From contig SLGY01000131.1 in NCBI GenBank assembly GCA_007136425.1, forward strand, positions 1 to 36,676: a stretch of DNA of 36,676 nt, read 5' to 3'. The notes under the pieces are model-generated. The model saw only the letters and a list, made by a program, of their open reading frames with translations, ran no database searches and was not told the origin of the DNA. Shown here in pieces: positions 35,389 to 36,676 of the stretch (position 1 is the stretch's first letter; every line of letters starts with the position of its first letter). The DNA comes from Kiritimatiellia bacterium. GTDB taxonomy: Bacteria; Verrucomicrobiota; Kiritimatiellia; SLAD01. The translations under genes and the position numbers were made by a program.

Positions 35389-35406
35389 TAGCAGCCCCCA
35401 TGCCAA
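35389..35406 (-). promoter_or_regulatory. candidate sigma-54 promoter of the amtB operon
   Basis: On the minus strand TTGGCATGGGGGCTGCTA matches the sigma-54 consensus (YTGGCACGRNNNTTGCW) at nearly every conserved base. The invariant GG (35404-35403) and GC (35392-35391) are separated by exactly 10 bases. The start site would be near 35379, giving a leader of about 56 bases before the amtB ATG. Nitrogen-regulated amtB operons in many bacteria use sigma-54 with NtrC, so context supports the call. Confidence 0.65.
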
Positions 35407-35522
35407 CCTCCAGGCGGGATGCGCCAAAAGCGACATAAGTCGTTTGCATAAAATATATTACGAATTTCACGCGAAAATACTTAATCGTAGTGAATGAGGA
35501 TTAAGATGACATAATTGAATGC

Positions 35523-35550
35523 ATAATGTATTAAAAATACAATAATGTAT
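35523..35550. promoter_or_regulatory. possible upstream activator site for the amtB promoter
   Basis: A palindrome TGTATT-AAA-AATACA (35527-35541) lies about 130 bases upstream of the candidate sigma-54 site, the usual distance for an enhancer-binding protein. The 9-mer ATAATGTAT is also directly repeated at 35523 and 35542, 19 bases apart. The sequence does not match the enteric NtrC site, so the binding protein is unknown. Confidence 0.35.
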
Positions 35551-35624
35551 ACTTTCGCCGCGTTTTGCGGGGTGACTTTGCGGCGGGTTATCAAAGGGAG
35601 CTACGGCATACGATTGGGGTACGC

Positions 35625-35653
35625 CGGGGTCGGACCACAGGTTTTCCTAGAGC
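35625..35653 (+). repeat. left terminal inverted repeat of the RAYT element
   Basis: Starts CGGGGTCGGACCACAGG and ends TTTTCCTAGAGC. It differs from the reverse complement of the right copy only at two adjacent bases (TC versus CT) before CTAGAGC. Confidence 0.85.
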
Positions 35654-35662
35654 GGGAACGGG

Positions 35663-36448
35663 TTACACATGCGAATGGGCCTCTTTGACATCCTTAGAGC
35701 CTCTTTTGGGGGTCGAAAACGCGCTGTAAGCACCTGAAAGCTCGCGCACTAGCCAAATGCCATCCGCCTGAACCCGTTCAACCGCCATTCTGTTCGGGAT
35801 GCATGAACTCATTCTGTCGATGAAAGCTTTACCGCCCACTGCCAAGCTCTCTGTCCAGCAGGCTTCCCGCTGCAAGCGCTGCCCCCGTAACGCCTCGTGA
35901 ACAGTTTCGGCATAATGCTTCGATACATCGTCCCAGCCTCTAGCTGGTGCCAACGCTTCTGCCAAGGCTTCACGGTCCAGTATCCGATATCGTCTTCGCA
36001 AGCCGACGATTTCTTGATATCCGCACCATTCCCAATCCGCCGGGCTCGCCACTACGCCCGCCCGCACCATGTTCAGATCGATATACAGCAGACAACGCCA
36101 GAGATACTCCCCGCTATCAATCATCACGGCATGATAGCGATCACTCCAAAACGCGCCTTTCCGCTTCTTCCGCAGATTGTAGTATTGAGCGAAATCACCC
36201 TCCAGCGTCTGCATGAAACGTGCCAGCACCTCATGCGCCAACCCATCGACCTTTAACAAAAGATGCGTGTGATTGGAGGTCAGGCAGTAACCGAGCACCT
36301 GAACCGGAAACCGCTTCACACGATCCCGCAACATCGCCCGATACGCATCACGATCCTTGCTGAACTTGAACAGGAACGAACGGTCATGACAGCGGTGCGT
36401 CACATGATAGATCTGACCCGGCACGACATATCTATTAGCTCGTGGCAT
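35663..36448 (-). CDS. REP-associated tyrosine transposase (Y1_Tnp family)
   Basis: This 261-residue protein belongs to the TnpA_REP/RAYT group of HUH single-strand nucleases. It opens with RYVVPGQIYHVTHRCHDRSFLFK, has the metal-binding H60-T-H62 in YCLTSNHTHLLL, and continues with FMQTLEGDFAQYYNLRKKRKGAFWSDRYHAVMIDSGEYLWRCLLYIDLNMVRAGVV, where the nucleophilic tyrosine lies. The C-terminal half (WEWCGYQEI and onward) is also typical of the longer members. RAYTs are thought to cut and spread REP-like palindromes and are often single-copy, domesticated genes. The frame is intact, so the protein may be active. The ATG at 36448 gives the family N-terminus MPRANRY. Confidence 0.93.
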   Translation of the reverse strand: MPRANRYVVPGQIYHVTHRCHDRSFLFKFSKDRDAYRAMLRDRVKRFPVQVLGYCLTSNHTHLLLKVDGLAHEVLARFMQTLEGDFAQYYNLRKKRKGAFWSDRYHAVMIDSGEYLWRCLLYIDLNMVRAGVVASPADWEWCGYQEIVGLRRRYRILDREALAEALAPARGWDDVSKHYAETVHEALRGQRLQREACWTESLAVGGKAFIDRMSSCIPNRMAVERVQADGIWLVRELSGAYSAFSTPKRGSKDVKEAHSHV

Positions 36449-36541
36449 GCCGGCATTCTAAACCCTTAAAGCCTCAAAACACCCGCAAAAAGCGCCTCTA
36501 AGCCCCCAAATAGTGCCCTTTCGCTGTCGTAAGTCATTGAT

Positions 36542-36570
36542 GCTCTAGAGAAACCTGTGGTCCGACCCCG
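36542..36570 (-). repeat. right terminal inverted repeat of the RAYT element
   Basis: Reads GCTCTAGAGAAACCTGTGG then TCCGACCCCG on the plus strand, the inverted copy of the left end. Its inner end CTCTAGAG is a perfect 8-bp palindrome. Confidence 0.85.
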
Positions 36571-36621
36571 CCCCCGCCCGCGTGTCACCGGTAGGCTGAT
36601 ACCTATTGTCGCGGATGAATT

Positions 36622-36666
36622 GTCGGAGGAGGGAGGGAGCGTTTGTTTCTCGCTCCCGACTCCGAC
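36622..36666. other. long imperfect hairpin near the right edge
   Basis: GTCGGAG (36622-36628) pairs with CTCCGAC (36660-36666), and inside it GGGAGCG (36635-36641) pairs with CGCTCCC (36651-36657) around a 9-base loop. Each stem is 7 bp and perfect. No T-run follows on either side, so it is not an evident terminator; the gene it may belong to is outside the window. Confidence 0.5.
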
Positions 36667-36676
36667 GTTCAGCCGG

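Larger units (their letters stand above)
35625..36570 (-). mobile_element. RAYT (REP-associated tyrosine transposase) element with 29-bp terminal inverted repeats
   Basis: The transposase gene is bracketed by inverted repeats at 35625-35653 and 36542-36570, identical at 27 of 29 positions, with core GGGGTCGGACCACAGGTTT. Within the core, GGTC-G-GACC is a small palindrome. The span is 946 bp with no second gene. No target-site duplication is visible, which is expected for single-strand HUH transposition. The left end lies inside the amtB upstream region, about 220 bases from the candidate sigma-54 site. Confidence 0.8.

Noticed and set aside
36622-36666. Rho-independent terminator at the right edge
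   Set aside because: No run of T follows the hairpin in either direction.

Overview
The window (36.7 kb, GC-rich apart from a few AT-rich intergenic patches) is a densely coded bacterial chromosome segment. Gene content, the short TTCCAA-TCG-TTGGAA palindromes, the exported isoaspartate methyltransferase, a squalene-cyclase-repeat secreted protein and the PII/AmtB type suggest a member of the PVC superphylum, perhaps Kiritimatiellota. That placement is an inference from style; no rRNA is present to fix it. Nearly all genes are housekeeping or metabolic, with two accessory islands: a toxin-antitoxin locus near the left end and a transposase element at the right end.

Layout. 1-149: start of a TrkA-like potassium-channel subunit (minus, cut by the window edge). 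315-390: tRNA-Ala(CGC). 435-2429: large membrane-anchored protein of unknown function (minus). 2430-2794: repeat-bearing gap ending in three evenly spaced operators. 2795-4306: a three-gene hipB-hipS-hipT (HipBST) toxin-antitoxin operon. 4389-5818: psd-pssA phosphatidylethanolamine pathway. 5815-13818 (minus): carA, guaA, carB and a polytopic GT-C-like membrane protein; a palindrome array lies between guaA and carB. 14030-16767 (plus): argC, lipA and a family 2 glycosyltransferase. 16839-18844: hflK-hflC. 18870-20935 (minus): fabI and a secreted cyclase-repeat protein. 21100-25073 (plus): an exported PIMT, a membrane spermidine-synthase-like protein and a DEDDy-type exonuclease. 25057-25443: small acidic membrane protein (minus). 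25567-32315 (minus): gltB, gltD and an SDR. 32571-35406 (minus): amtB-glnB-porin, with a candidate sigma-54 promoter at its head and a strong terminator at its end. 35625-36570: REP-associated tyrosine transposase (RAYT) bounded by 29-bp inverted repeats.

How the genes fit together. The window has a strong nitrogen and glutamine theme: ammonium uptake and sensing (amtB, glnB), glutamate synthase (gltBD), two glutamine-dependent carbamoyl-phosphate synthase subunits, GMP synthetase and the arginine-pathway gene argC. A second theme is the envelope: PE synthesis, FabI, HflKC, a porin-like protein and several uncharacterised membrane proteins.

Items most worth a second look: the HipBST locus, with its 40-bp-spaced triple operator and a kinase whose Gly-rich loop lacks the paired serines; the ~32-bp periodic palindrome array before carB; a predicted three-way-junction structure between glnB and the porin gene; and the amtB operon, with a candidate sigma-54 promoter and a PII protein lacking the uridylylation tyrosine.
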